Assembly (NCBI GenBank): GCA_964567745.1 | Contig: CAZMNY010000013.1 | Coordinates: forward strand, 62,001 to 126,000 | Direction of reading: 5' to 3' | Source: CAZMNY01 sp964567745 | GTDB lineage: Bacteria > Planctomycetota > Planctomycetia > Pirellulales > Pirellulaceae | DNA: 64,000 bases | In this document: piece after piece, positions 1 through 8,816 of the stretch | Position numbering within the stretch: position 1 is the stretch's first letter | Layout: each line of letters begins with the position of its first letter | The notes under the pieces: model-generated | What the model was told of the DNA's origin: nothing | Databases searched by the model: none | What the model saw: only the letters and a program-made list of their open reading frames with translations | Translations under genes and position numbers: made by a program

Positions 1-1
1 C

Positions 2-580
2 CTGTTCGAGCAGTTCGTACCGCGCGGAAATCGAACCGTGCGGCTAGGTCCCTCTTTCGACCTCGAGGTCGTTCTTTCTCGCAAAGGAAATCGCCAGCGC
101 GGACGGCGGTTGTTCGAGTCGTCGACCACGCTAGCCTGCCGCAACTGTCACCGCTCAGGAAAGACCGGCAAACAACTGGGTCCCGATCTGTCGCAGATCG
201 CCAAACGCAAACTGAATCGGCGACAGCTGCTCGAAGCGGTCGTACAGCCCTCAAAAGAAATCGACGACCAATTCGCCGCCTACTCCGTGCTGACGACGAA
301 TGGAGAAATCGTTTCGGGTCTCAAGGAGAAAGTCGACGCGAACGGCGTTTCGGTTCGGTTAGCCGATGGGCAGCTGAGAACGATTCCGAATGAGCAAGTC
401 GATCTGTTGCGGCGCCTGGCCAGTTCCTTGATGCCCGATTTGTTGCTCAAGGATCTTTCAGCACAAGAGGCTGCCGATTTGCTGGCGTTTCTGCACGGCC
501 TGAGCGGCGATGCGACTCAGCCGAGTCGGGATTCTATTTGCCCGGAATCGAGTGCAAAGCCATCGAGCGCAAAAAAATAG
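2..580 (+). CDS. C-terminal part of a PVC-type haem-binding domain protein (5' truncated)
   Basis: The reading frame is already open at the left window edge, so the start lies outside; the first readable residues are LFEQFVPRGNRTVRLG. A c-type haem motif CRNCH follows a GRRLFE segment, then a conserved tail with EIDDQFAAYSVLTTNGEIVSG and an acidic end. This order is that of the planctomycete/verrucomicrobial C-terminal haem-binding domain found at the end of very large secreted proteins with beta-propeller or HEAT repeats. By family, the protein is exported and carries one covalent haem; its substrate is unknown. The last 20 residues are serine-rich and probably disordered. A GC-rich stem-loop begins at the stop codon. 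Confidence 0.8.
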   Translation: MFEQFVPRGNRTVRLGPSFDLEVVLSRKGNRQRGRRLFESSTTLACRNCHRSGKTGKQLGPDLSQIAKRKLNRRQLLEAVVQPSKEIDDQFAAYSVLTTNGEIVSGLKEKVDANGVSVRLADGQLRTIPNEQVDLLRRLASSLMPDLLLKDLSAQEAADLLAFLHGLSGDATQPSRDSICPESSAKPSSAKK

Positions 581-617
581 GGGCGTGGCTAACCGCTCGC
601 TCGGCCAGCCACGCCCC
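580..617. terminator. GC-rich stem-loop after the haem-domain gene
   Basis: GGGGCGTGGCT (580-590) pairs perfectly with AGCCACGCCCC (607-617) around a 16-nt loop. It starts on the stop codon of the upstream gene. No T-run follows on the plus strand; seven A residues at 571-577 would give a U-tract only for a minus-strand transcript. Possible terminator or 3' stabilising hairpin. The rest of 618-829 shows nothing recognisable. Confidence 0.5.
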
Positions 618-829
618 TCAGCGGGATCACTTGCATAAGAACAACGTTTCTAAAAGCACATCGCGGACCAAAACCGAGCAAAAACGAAAGCAATTCAACA
701 AGTGGTTGGCCTCATAACACTTAGGCACTACCACGCGAAACCCACGGATCGACTGGCTACAAAACATGCGCCCTGATTCAAGGCGCTTGTTCAAGATCAG
801 AACGACAAACGTCGCTCGCATTCGCAGAA

Positions 830-1621
830 ATGAGCCCAATGCCCCAAGTCATCACACTCAAACGCCACGGAGCATGTGGTTCGATCGTGCTCGACCGTCC
901 GCAGAAAAAGAACGCGCTTAACCGCCAGCTGCTGCTCGAACTCAGGCAGAGTCTCGAGGACTTTCAGCTTCAAAAGAGCGTGCGAGCCGTCGTTCTCACC
1001 GGGGCGGGCGACACGTTCTGTTCCGGACTCGATCTGCAGGAGATGCACGAGACGAGCAAGGAGGAGCAGCCGTTCGGGCAGTGGGGCGAGGACGCTCAAC
1101 TCTATCGCAGCGTGCTCAACACCATACTCGACTGCCCCAAGCCGATCATTGCGGCAGTCAATGGCGTCGCCTTGGGCGCGGGCGCCGCACTCGTGCTGGC
1201 CTGCGACATCACGCTCGGCTGCAAGCGAGCGACGATCGGTTTTCCCGAGCCGCGTCGAGGCATTGTTTCCGGGCTCGCAGCGCCGCTGCTGCAATTTCGA
1301 ATTGGCGGGAGCCGTGCGGGATATCTGCTGACAACCTGTGAACCGCTGGATGCCGAGCGGGCCGAGCAGTGGGGACTCTTTCATGAGTTGCACGACGAAT
1401 CGCTGCTCTGGGCTCGCGGCAATGAACTCGCCAACCAAATTGCCAACTCGCCCCATGAGGCGGTCCAGTTGACGAAGAAGATGCTCAACGAAACCGTAGG
1501 CGAAAGCCTCCGCTCCCAACTCGCATCGGGCGCCGCCGCCAGCGCCGCAGCTCGCACAACCGAAGTCGCCGAAGAAGGCATCGCCGCCTTCGTCCAGAAG
1601 AGACCACCGTCCTGGCCATAG
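830..1621 (+). CDS. Enoyl-CoA hydratase/isomerase family protein
   Basis: 263 residues, the usual length for the crotonase family. The oxyanion-hole segments are visible: CSGLDLQEMHE near residue 64 and ALGAGAALVLACDI near residue 117. FPEPRRGIVSG takes the place of the helix carrying catalytic Glu in hydratases, with the Glu of PEPRRG conserved. The protein should act in the cytosol on acyl-CoA thioesters, as hydratase, isomerase or a related enzyme; the exact substrate cannot be read. ATG 830 and ATG 839 are both possible starts and neither has a strong ribosome-binding site. No partner enzymes are adjacent. Confidence 0.85.
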   Translation: MSPMPQVITLKRHGACGSIVLDRPQKKNALNRQLLLELRQSLEDFQLQKSVRAVVLTGAGDTFCSGLDLQEMHETSKEEQPFGQWGEDAQLYRSVLNTILDCPKPIIAAVNGVALGAGAALVLACDITLGCKRATIGFPEPRRGIVSGLAAPLLQFRIGGSRAGYLLTTCEPLDAERAEQWGLFHELHDESLLWARGNELANQIANSPHEAVQLTKKMLNETVGESLRSQLASGAAASAAARTTEVAEEGIAAFVQKRPPSWP

Positions 1622-1657
1622 TCGGAACGCGCGATCGGATGTTTCGAGTGAGCCATA

Positions 1658-1779
1658 CGTGGCTGGGGCTTCCCGCCGCAGTATGCGAACGTGAAGCCCA
1701 ACGTGGAGCCAATCGAGTCTGGGACTTTGAGCCACAAACAGATGCCAAACATCAACTGCTGCTGGAAGCCCCAGCCACG
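1658..1779. repeat. Long-range perfect inverted repeat, 16-bp arms
   Basis: CGTGGCTGGGGCTTCC at 1658-1673 is repeated as its exact reverse complement at 1764-1779, separated by 90 bp without a gene. It lies in the gap between the convergent hydratase and OmpH genes. The symmetry suggests a miniature transposable element or a REP-like palindrome. No target-site duplication was recognised. Confidence 0.7.
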
Positions 1780-1803
1780 AAACACTCATCAAAACCAAGA
1801 ACG

Positions 1804-1843
1804 AAAAAAGCGGGCTGAGCCGTATTCGGCAATCAACCCGCTT
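1804..1843 (-). terminator. Intrinsic terminator of the OmpH-family gene
   Basis: Read on the minus strand, a hairpin formed by AGCGGG...CCCGCT with an inner GCCG-tatt-CGGC stem (1808-1843, small internal mismatches) is followed by a U-run (complement of AAAAAA at 1804-1809). It lies 71 bp beyond the stop codon of the minus-strand OmpH-family gene, as expected for a rho-independent terminator. Confidence 0.8.
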
Positions 1844-1913
1844 GCTATCGACGATGGAGTGTTCGCTGAGTGCAGTTCAAGGAGAGCAACTGCAATCGTC
1901 TGATGTCGGAGGT

Positions 1914-2510
1914 TTAGTATTTCGGCTTACTGACAGGACGTCGAGCTTGCGCCGCGCCGAGTGCATCCATGACCGGCTTTGTGATGTCGATTCCGCTTTG
2001 ATACACGACCGGGCGATTGATTCCGCTCAACACGTCGTTGCGATCATTGACGTCGATCGGCTTCGAATTGAATCGGAGCACAAGCCCGATGCTGTACTGG
2101 CTCGCCACTTGCTTGATGGCGGCTTGGATTTCAGTGTACGTTTGGAAATAGAGCTTCGATTCCTTCTCGAGCACGTCCTTACGCTTGAGGCCGGCTTCGA
2201 CTTGAAGGTCCGAAGTTCCGCGAGCGATCGCCTCTTCCGTGTTCTTGTAGTCCGGGCTACCCGGCGTGTAGAGTTCGAGCTTCTTGCCTTCTTCAATGAG
2301 CAGCTTTCGCTCATTGTTGATTCGTTCTTCGAACGACTTGATCTCGGCCTTGATCTTCTCCGCTTCCGAGGTGAAGCGGGGGTGGTTCTTGAAGACATGG
2401 CTAATGTCAATCACCGCAACATTCACGCCCGATTGCTGTGCCTGGGCCGCGGAAACAGATACGGCAGTGACCGCGAACGTGAGAGCAACAACCTGTAGCG
2501 ACTTGAACAT
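1914..2510 (-). CDS. OmpH/Skp family periplasmic chaperone
   Basis: 198 residues starting at ATG 2510, chosen because GGAGGGG lies six bases upstream and a clean signal peptide follows (MFKSLQVVALTFAVTAV, cleavage after AQA). The mature part begins with VAVIDISHVFKNHPRF, followed by a long charged helical stretch (about residues 60-130) and a C-terminal part with IGLVLRFNSKPIDVNDRNDVLSGINRPVVYQSGIDIT. This is the Skp/OmpH layout: a small core plus coiled-coil tentacles that hold unfolded outer-membrane proteins in the periplasm. The extended tail is common in planctomycete members. The gene is transcribed alone; a terminator lies at 1804-1843. Confidence 0.85.
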   Translation of the reverse strand: MFKSLQVVALTFAVTAVSVSAAQAQQSGVNVAVIDISHVFKNHPRFTSEAEKIKAEIKSFEERINNERKLLIEEGKKLELYTPGSPDYKNTEEAIARGTSDLQVEAGLKRKDVLEKESKLYFQTYTEIQAAIKQVASQYSIGLVLRFNSKPIDVNDRNDVLSGINRPVVYQSGIDITKPVMDALGAAQARRPVSKPKY

Positions 2511-2939
2511 CTTCCCCTCCATGGAATTAGTTTTGCCTTCGTGGCGTTCTTGCTTGCTTGGTGAAGACCCGAGACAATTGCAGTTCTTGTGCCAAAGCGA
2601 ACTGAGGCGGACTTTGCGGTGCCGAATTAACTCGGGCACCCCGTACATCCCTGAAAAAGGCCGTTACCTCAATAGCAAACTCGTAAATCGTTGTGAGGCG
2701 ACGCGAATTCCAAATCTTGCAAAACCGATTGCAAACTTTACGAACTCAACAAACTGCTTGCGCTAGCTTGCCGTCACTGCACTTAGCCACGCTCGCGATA
2801 CAGCGTCCGAAACGGCGGACCGCTTGTTGGAATCGAGGCAAGATATGCGGTTTATTCGGTCGCTTGAGCGCCTTTTGTCCACACGTTTCTCACTTCTTGT
2901 AAAGATTCACCACCGACTGCATCGCGAACGTAAACCGAA
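2511..2939. other. Divergent intergenic region, no gene seen
   Basis: 429 bp between divergent OmpH and HisA-like genes. Two TTGCAAA direct repeats at about 2717-2735 are the only local pattern I see. It should hold both promoters, but no box can be assigned with confidence. Confidence 0.4.
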
Positions 2940-3707
2940 ATGCCCTCCCCCTCGCAATCCACCTACTCTGATTCCATCCTCCCGGTGATCGATATTCAGC
3001 ACGGGCTTGTCGTTCGAGGCGTTGCGGGTGAGCGCGAGCGTTATCGGCCGATTCAGTCGAGCTTGACTTGCCGAGCCGATTGCGCGTCGATCGCCACGGC
3101 GCTTCGCGACAATTTCGGTTCGAAGCAACTCTACGTTGCGGATCTCGATGCGATCGCCGGAGCGCAGGTCAACACGCTGAATCTGAAGCGGCTGCTCGAC
3201 ATGGGTTTTCAGCTGCTGCTCGACGCCGGAATCAGCAACTTGACTGAACAACAGCAGCTTGCCAGCGAGTTGGAAGTCGATACATCGAGTGGACGAGTCG
3301 ACTGGGTCGTCGGTCTCGAATCGCTCCGAGACCGCGACGAGCTTCGACAACTCGGCGCGGTACTTGGCGAGCGCTGTATCCTCAGCATCGATCTCCGCCG
3401 CGGACGGCCAATCACGCAGTTCCAAGATTGGCATGATCTGGACGCGACACAGATTTCCGATTGGGCCATTGACGCCGGCATAGGAAGAATCATCGTGCTC
3501 GATTTGGCGGCGGTAGGAATTGGCGAGGGCCCTTGCACGCTCGAGCTATGTCGGCGGATCCGAGCGAAACACGCGGACGTTGAATTGATCTCTGGCGGAG
3601 GCGTGCGAAACATGCATGACGTGCAGTCGCTAACCCAAGCCGGCTGCGACCACGTGCTCGTCGCATCGGCGCTCCACTGCGGCGCCATCGCGCCGGCATG
3701 CTTCTAG
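2940..3707 (+). CDS. HisA/HisF-like TIM-barrel protein
   Basis: 255 residues. HisA-type signatures are present: PVIDIQHGLVVRGVAG at the N-terminus (strand 1, with the Asp), LYVADLDAI (strand 2-3), LSIDLRRG (strand 5) and ELISGGGVRN (phosphate-binding loop). Sequence around the loops differs from true histidine-biosynthetic HisA, and no his genes are adjacent. HisA-related paralogues of this kind accompany tetrahydromethanopterin-dependent C1 pathways in archaea, methylotrophs and planctomycetes, so a role in cofactor or C1 metabolism is inferred, not shown. ATG 2940 is used; its ribosome-binding site is weak. Classical HisA is the alternative. Confidence 0.7.
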   Translation: MPSPSQSTYSDSILPVIDIQHGLVVRGVAGERERYRPIQSSLTCRADCASIATALRDNFGSKQLYVADLDAIAGAQVNTLNLKRLLDMGFQLLLDAGISNLTEQQQLASELEVDTSSGRVDWVVGLESLRDRDELRQLGAVLGERCILSIDLRRGRPITQFQDWHDLDATQISDWAIDAGIGRIIVLDLAAVGIGEGPCTLELCRRIRAKHADVELISGGGVRNMHDVQSLTQAGCDHVLVASALHCGAIAPACF

Positions 3708-3957
3708 GCCAGCGTGACGCCCGAGGCTAGCGTTTTTTTAGGCCCGTGAGTCTTGACGAGCGCCTGCGCGTTGCCCCGATGGGGCAACACTCGTACCCGA
3801 TTCCCCAAACGGCGCAACAATAGCTGGTCGATCTCCCCGTTCCGGTGAATCAGGTCACCCGGGGACGATTGCCGACGCCAACGGTCGGGCGACCTATAAT
3901 AGTAGATGCTATGCATTCAGCCCGACGCTCGCCCGCACCAACTGGTTTGATCCCCCC
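3708..3957. other. Intergenic region with small hairpin
   Basis: No gene seen. A perfect hairpin TTGCCCC-gat-GGGGCAA lies at 3771-3787, and a run of seven T at 3733-3739 follows the HisA-like gene by 25 bp; either may contribute to 3' end formation. Confidence 0.35.
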
Positions 3958-5796
3958 ATGCTGCAAGACTCGGACAACATGAGCTTGCCCCCGGCCGACG
4001 GGTTTGACGGGGACGTCGATGGAACGACGTCGGGTGGACCGCCGAAACTGTCGACGCCGCCGAGCAGCGCGCCGCCTAAAGTCGACGAAGACGACGAAGA
4101 CGACGCCTCGCCAGGAGAAGCCGAGTCGAGCGGCGCAGAATCTGAGCTTGCCGAGCCGCCGGTGATGAAACCGCAGCTCGCCGAACCTCCCGTTACAAAG
4201 CCCGATTCAGAATCGAGTCCGAACGAGCCGGAGACGAGTCGAGGCGAAGCGAAAAAAAACGGCTCGGCTCGGCCTAAACCGCCGTCGCTCCCGCCACCGA
4301 AGGTCGAGCCATCTTACGCTATCGAGCAGTTCGAACCGGCGCGAACCAAGAGATTACGCGAATGGTTGTTGATCCCGCGGATCATGCAACGCATGTCGGG
4401 GTTCTTCACCAGCGCCGCGATTCACATGGCATTGCTGCTTGTATTAGCTCTGCTCTTCATCGCTTCGAACCAGGACAAGACCAACAGGCCGACGGCGCTG
4501 CACGTCGTCGTCGAATCCAACGACGATCCGGAAATCATCGTCGCCAGTTTTCACGCGCCGACTCCGCTCGACGCCGCCATGCCGAGCGATCCCAGTGAGT
4601 CGTTGACACAAGTCACGATTCCGAACGCGCCAAACATCGATTCCCCGGTCGCGGGACCGGTCGCCGCAAACCAAGTGGTGCCGCAGCGGCGAATGGAGCA
4701 GCCGAGCATCGAGACGCTGATGACTCGTTCGCTCGCGCCGGCTGGCGGCGGATTCGAGGGGCGGACGGTCAACAAGCGAGCCCGGTTGTTAGCGGCTCGA
4801 GGCGGCACGCCGGAGAGTGAGAACGCGGTCGCGATGGCGCTTGGTTGGCTCGCCGCCCATCAACTCGATGACGGCTCTTGGCGATTCGACCACAACAAGA
4901 GTGCATGTTCCGGACTCTGTCGAAACCCGGGCAACCATGTCTCGACGACCGGCTCGACCGCGCTCGCGCTACTCCCATTTCTGGGCGCGGGACACACCCA
5001 CCGAGACGGCGAGTACAAGGATGTGGTGAAGCGAGGTTTGTATTACCTCAGCAGCCGCATGATCGGCAGCAAGAAGGGCGGCGATCTGCGAGAGGGCACG
5101 ATGTACGCCCACGGTATCGCCACGGTCGCCTTGTGCGAAGCTTACGCGCTCACTCAGGACCCGCAGTACAAGACCGATGCCCAGATGGCGATCGATTTCA
5201 TCTGCAACGCACAGCACTCGGCGGGAGGCTGGCGATACTTCCCCGGTCAACCCGGCGACACGACCGTCTTCGGCTGGCAAATCATGGCGCTCAAGAGCGG
5301 GCACATGGCCAAGCTGCACGTTCCGTCTCCCGTCATCGAACTCGCCAAGTCGTACCTGGACACCGTGCAGCTGAACGACGGCGCCCTTTACGGTTACCAA
5401 GGTCCGGAAAATTCGCCGACGCCCACCGCGGTCGGACTGTTGTCGCGAATGTACACCGGCTGGAGTCAAAACGACGAGCGACTCGAGCGAGGCGTGATTT
5501 ACCTCGACGCACTCGGACCGTCGCGGACCGACATGTATTTCAATTATTACGCCACCCAAGTACTGATCCATCAAGACGGCCCCGCCTGGCCGAAATGGAA
5601 CAACCGTCTTCGCGAACATCTGATCAAGACACAAGGCACGCGAGGGCATGAACGAGGCAGCTGGTACTTCAACGACAAACACTCGTCCGAGTCCGGCGGG
5701 CGTTTGTACAACACTGCCATGTCCGCCATGATCCTCGAGGTCTACTATCGCCACATGCCGCTCTACGGCCTGCGAAGCATCGACGACAATTTCTAA
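3958..5796 (+). CDS. Membrane-anchored prenyltransferase/squalene-oxidase-repeat protein (paralogue 1)
   Basis: 612 residues. Residues 1-130 are acidic and Pro/Ser-rich and probably disordered. One membrane segment lies near residues 148-170 (AAIHMALLLVLALLFIA). A linker leads to an alpha/alpha-toroid domain (about 285-605) with repeated motifs such as MALGWLAAHQLDDGSWRFD, GWRYFPGQPGDTTVFGWQIMALKSG and TAMSAMILEVYYRHMPLYG. No DxDD or other cyclase catalytic motif is evident, so the fold rather than the chemistry is recognised. Cytoplasmic tail plus extracytoplasmic toroid is the probable topology. The next gene, convergent with this one, is a clear paralogue. ATG 3979 is an alternative start. 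Confidence 0.8.
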   Translation: MLQDSDNMSLPPADGFDGDVDGTTSGGPPKLSTPPSSAPPKVDEDDEDDASPGEAESSGAESELAEPPVMKPQLAEPPVTKPDSESSPNEPETSRGEAKKNGSARPKPPSLPPPKVEPSYAIEQFEPARTKRLREWLLIPRIMQRMSGFFTSAAIHMALLLVLALLFIASNQDKTNRPTALHVVVESNDDPEIIVASFHAPTPLDAAMPSDPSESLTQVTIPNAPNIDSPVAGPVAANQVVPQRRMEQPSIETLMTRSLAPAGGGFEGRTVNKRARLLAARGGTPESENAVAMALGWLAAHQLDDGSWRFDHNKSACSGLCRNPGNHVSTTGSTALALLPFLGAGHTHRDGEYKDVVKRGLYYLSSRMIGSKKGGDLREGTMYAHGIATVALCEAYALTQDPQYKTDAQMAIDFICNAQHSAGGWRYFPGQPGDTTVFGWQIMALKSGHMAKLHVPSPVIELAKSYLDTVQLNDGALYGYQGPENSPTPTAVGLLSRMYTGWSQNDERLERGVIYLDALGPSRTDMYFNYYATQVLIHQDGPAWPKWNNRLREHLIKTQGTRGHERGSWYFNDKHSSESGGRLYNTAMSAMILEVYYRHMPLYGLRSIDDNF

Positions 5797-6084
5797 CAGC
5801 GGCGGCGTCATCTTAGCCCGCCAGAAGTCGAGCTTCGCCCGAAAGCAACCACCGCCGCGACGTCACCCGAAGCCGCTGCCATACGACGGGTCCGGGAGAG
5901 AAACCGAAATCCTTGGGCGTTGCCCGTAGGCTACGTTGAGGTAAGCCGCCCTGCCAACATCTGCGCGCGGCAACGCCTATGGTATGCCGCAACTTTGAAC
6001 GGCGCTGAGAGATTCAAACAGCCTAAGGACGCCTGAACTCTGGCGCCCCACGCGTCTGTGCTTTGCACAGCGCCAACTCTTCGA

Positions 6085-7707
6085 CTACAGAGGGAATTCC
6101 TCTTCCGAAGCGGCTTTGCCGTAGATCGGCATATGGCGATAGTAGACCTCGAGAATCATCGTGGCCATCGCGGTCGTATAGAGGCGACCGCCTCGCTCGG
6201 AACCGTGATCGCCGGCGATGTGCCAGCTGCCGCGCTGGTGGCCGTCTTTGTCTTGCGAGTTGACCAGTTGGTCTCGCATAACAGCGTTCCAGGCCTTCCA
6301 GGGTTCGCCTTCGGTCTGCTTCATGACCTGAGTGGCGTAGTAGTTGTAGTACATGTTCGTCTTCGACGGCCCGCGCGAGCCGAGAAACTGAACGCCTCGC
6401 TCGAGCGCCGGGTGATCTTTCTTCCAGCCGAGGTACATGCGACAGAGCAAGCCAACGGCGGTCGTCGAGCTACCCGCGCCTGGTCCGGAATATCCGTACT
6501 TGGAACCGCTATCGACTTGAACCGCGTCGAGGAACTTGCTCGCGCCAAGCACCACGTTCGGCGGCACTTGCAAGTAACCCATGTGACCGCTCTTGAGCGC
6601 CATCAGCTGCCAACCGACAACCGACGTATCGCCAGGCTGCTTGGGCTGGTATCGCCATCCGCCGCCGACGGGATCTTGAGCGGCGACGATGAAGTTGATC
6701 GACTTTTGAGCCGCGATCATCAACGCCTTGTCATGAGTCATCGCGTAGGCTTCGCAGAGCACGATCGCGCACAATCCGTGCGAGTACATGCTTCCGCCGC
6801 CCTCGTGAAACGAGCCGTTCGGCTTCTGATGCGTCATCAAGTAGTAGAGGCCGGCTTGGACGTTCTGCTTGTAGTCGCCCTCTTTATGAGTCTGCCCGGC
6901 GCCGAGGAACGGTAGCAAGGCAAGTGCGGTGGCGCCGTTTCGAGCTGAATCGTTGAGGCTGCCTGGATGATTGCATTTGCCTGCGCAGCCGGGGTGCGCC
7001 GCATGGTTGAACGCCCAGCCGCCGTCTCGCATCTGGTGGGCGGCGAGCCATTTCAGCGCCAACGCGACTGCTTCTTCACTCCCTTTGGTTCCGCCGTATC
7101 GCGAAACCATCTTGCCCCGATTACCAGCACCTCGACCATCGAGCCCGTTGCCCGTGAGCGCGCCGATTTCGCGCATCAAGTCGTTCTTGGGCGCGGTGTT
7201 TTCACTGAACTCAACCAAGTCGACGTGGACAGCCGCGGCGTCGACATCCTCAGCCACGTTCACTTCGGTCACTTCGTCGGGAATGTCGGCCGATACGAGT
7301 TCCGAAACTGGGCTCGCTTCGAAGTCGGTCGTTTCGGTCAATTCGAGCGGCTCTTCGGGAAGCTCTTCCAGCTCTTCCAGCACCTCTTCATCGGCGTTGG
7401 CGACCGTGAGAACTCGCTTTGTTTTTTCCTGAGCCATGATGGGGATCAACGTCAGAATGATGATCGCAACCATGTGCACGATCACGCTGACCAACCAGCT
7501 CGGCATGGCTTTGGTGAGAATGAAGCGTTGGCCGCCGGCCTCTTCTTCGTATTCATCCTCGTCGTCGTCCGCTTCCGGCTCAGCATTCTGGGCCGTCTCT
7601 TCCATCGACGTTCGTCGAGCATCTTCGGAGGCCGCACTGGCGTTCGATTCAGCAGCTCCGGATTCTGGGGCGTCGTCCAGTTGTGTGGGCTCTGGATCTT
7701 TCGACAT
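6085..7707 (-). CDS. Membrane-anchored prenyltransferase/squalene-oxidase-repeat protein (paralogue 2)
   Basis: 540 residues with the same plan as the convergent gene at 3958-5796: an acidic N-terminus, one membrane segment (about 70-92, SWLVSVIVHMVAIIILTLI), a Glu-rich linker (about 105-150) and a toroid domain (about 205-530). Block-by-block similarity is high, for example LALLPFLGAGQTHKEGDYK against LALLPFLGAGHTHRDGEYK, and both end in MILEVYYRHMP-YG. The two genes are tail to tail, separated by 288 bp with no clear terminator. Function unknown. By analogy with multi-paralogue planctomycete families a cell-envelope role is possible but unproven. Confidence 0.8.
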   Translation of the reverse strand: MSKDPEPTQLDDAPESGAAESNASAASEDARRTSMEETAQNAEPEADDDEDEYEEEAGGQRFILTKAMPSWLVSVIVHMVAIIILTLIPIMAQEKTKRVLTVANADEEVLEELEELPEEPLELTETTDFEASPVSELVSADIPDEVTEVNVAEDVDAAAVHVDLVEFSENTAPKNDLMREIGALTGNGLDGRGAGNRGKMVSRYGGTKGSEEAVALALKWLAAHQMRDGGWAFNHAAHPGCAGKCNHPGSLNDSARNGATALALLPFLGAGQTHKEGDYKQNVQAGLYYLMTHQKPNGSFHEGGGSMYSHGLCAIVLCEAYAMTHDKALMIAAQKSINFIVAAQDPVGGGWRYQPKQPGDTSVVGWQLMALKSGHMGYLQVPPNVVLGASKFLDAVQVDSGSKYGYSGPGAGSSTTAVGLLCRMYLGWKKDHPALERGVQFLGSRGPSKTNMYYNYYATQVMKQTEGEPWKAWNAVMRDQLVNSQDKDGHQRGSWHIAGDHGSERGGRLYTTAMATMILEVYYRHMPIYGKAASEEEFPL

Positions 7708-7970
7708 CGAAACTAGGCTCCGGTTAGAACTTCAATGAGCCGAAATGGCTCAAAATGCAGCTGCTGGCCCGCCAGGAATTAAGGGCGAACGCCCTCCACA
7801 TAACATTATCCAATCCGGCCTGAAACGCAAGCAGAACCGCGAGTTGGATCGATTCTCACGCCTCTTATTCGCCCTGCACACAGCCGTTTATTCACCCCTT
7901 CTTGGCTTTCTTGCCAAATCACGTAACACCCCCCCTCTGCAAAGGGGCGTTTGGCGTGACGACCCGACGC

Positions 7971-8079
7971 AACGAGCTTGCTCGTCCGGTGAATCAGATT
8001 CAACGATAACAGCTCAAACCGCCCCAACCAGACCCCAACGAGCTTGCTCGTTCGGTGAATCAGATTCAACGCTAACAGC
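7971..8079. repeat. Direct repeat of a 43-bp palindromic unit
   Basis: Units at 7971-8013 and 8037-8079 are identical at 41 of 43 positions. Each contains the perfect hairpin ACGAGC-tt-GCTCGT and the palindrome GAATC-a-GATTC. They lie in the 584-bp gap 7708-8291, which otherwise shows no gene. This resembles a REP-type element present as a tandem pair. Confidence 0.75.
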
Positions 8080-8291
8080 GCCCGCCAACACGCCCCGTTG
8101 TCCAAAGTGCGGGTAGGCCTCTCTCCTTCGTTTTCGGGGATTCTCGTGTTTTTCGTGGCTCGTCCTTTCTCGTCAGGTTCGCGCACGACGTGCCTTCCGC
8201 TGAATGGATTGCTCCGCTAAACTGTGTGGTTTGGACAATAGACACGATGGTTCGCCGGCGAAACGGCGAGCGTTCTGGCGAGGACAAGCGG

Positions 8292-8456
8292 ATGGCCAAG
8301 AGCAAGAAGAAAGTCGAGACAGTCTTTCTCGTCTGCGAAGAGACCGGTGACTACAACTACTCTCTGCGACGAAAATCCGGTGGCGAAAAGCTGAAGCTCA
8401 AGAAATACTCGCCTCGACTGCGTCGGCATACGCTGCACATCGAGAAGAAGAAGTAA
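8292..8456 (+). CDS. rpmG: 50S ribosomal protein L33
   Basis: 54 residues starting MAKSKKKVETVFLVCEETGD and ending RRHTLHIEKKK, the whole length of bacterial L33. It contacts 23S rRNA near the E site. Start ATG 8292 fits the family; GAGGA lies about 8 bases upstream. The zinc-binding CxxC pairs of some L33 proteins are absent (one Cys only), so this is the zinc-free form. The gene is isolated: about 360 bp with no recognisable feature separate it from recJ. Confidence 0.95.
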   Translation: MAKSKKKVETVFLVCEETGDYNYSLRRKSGGEKLKLKKYSPRLRRHTLHIEKKK

Positions 8457-8816
8457 CTCATTTGGCGGTTCCGCCAAATCGACAACGCTCGCGGTCCGGT
8501 CGGTCTCTCTTCGATTTGGCCGCTTGAGCCCCACTGTTATTTGGGAAGCAGTTTCTCCTCTCGGCGGACCTTGAACACGCCGACGGTTTCGATCATCCCT
8601 TCGCTTTTGGTGACGGATGCGTACGGCCGCGAGGATTCCAGGCCCATTCTATTTCCGATACAATGGCGGCGCGCGGCAATTCTGCTGGGCGCGTTGCGTC
8701 CGTTCACGGCAAGTGACGACGCATCGAAGCTGACTCTTTAGCAACGGATTGCGCGATCGTCTCGACTGGGTTTGAGTTGACAAGCCGCGAGTTGAGTTGG
8801 CCGCGAGCCGTCACCG
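8457..8816. other. Intergenic region, nothing recognised
   Basis: 360 bp between rpmG and recJ. Short open frames here lack ribosome-binding sites and resemble no family known to me. No hairpin followed by a T-run was found. Confidence 0.4.

Noticed and set aside
627..839. 70-codon minus-strand frame after the haem-domain gene
   Set aside because: No ribosome-binding site and overlap with the start of the hydratase gene.
4969..5811. Long antisense frames over the toroid genes (also 6058-6915 and 6967-7716)
   Set aside because: Products of high GC at codon position 3; the sense strand has clear repeats and membrane segments.
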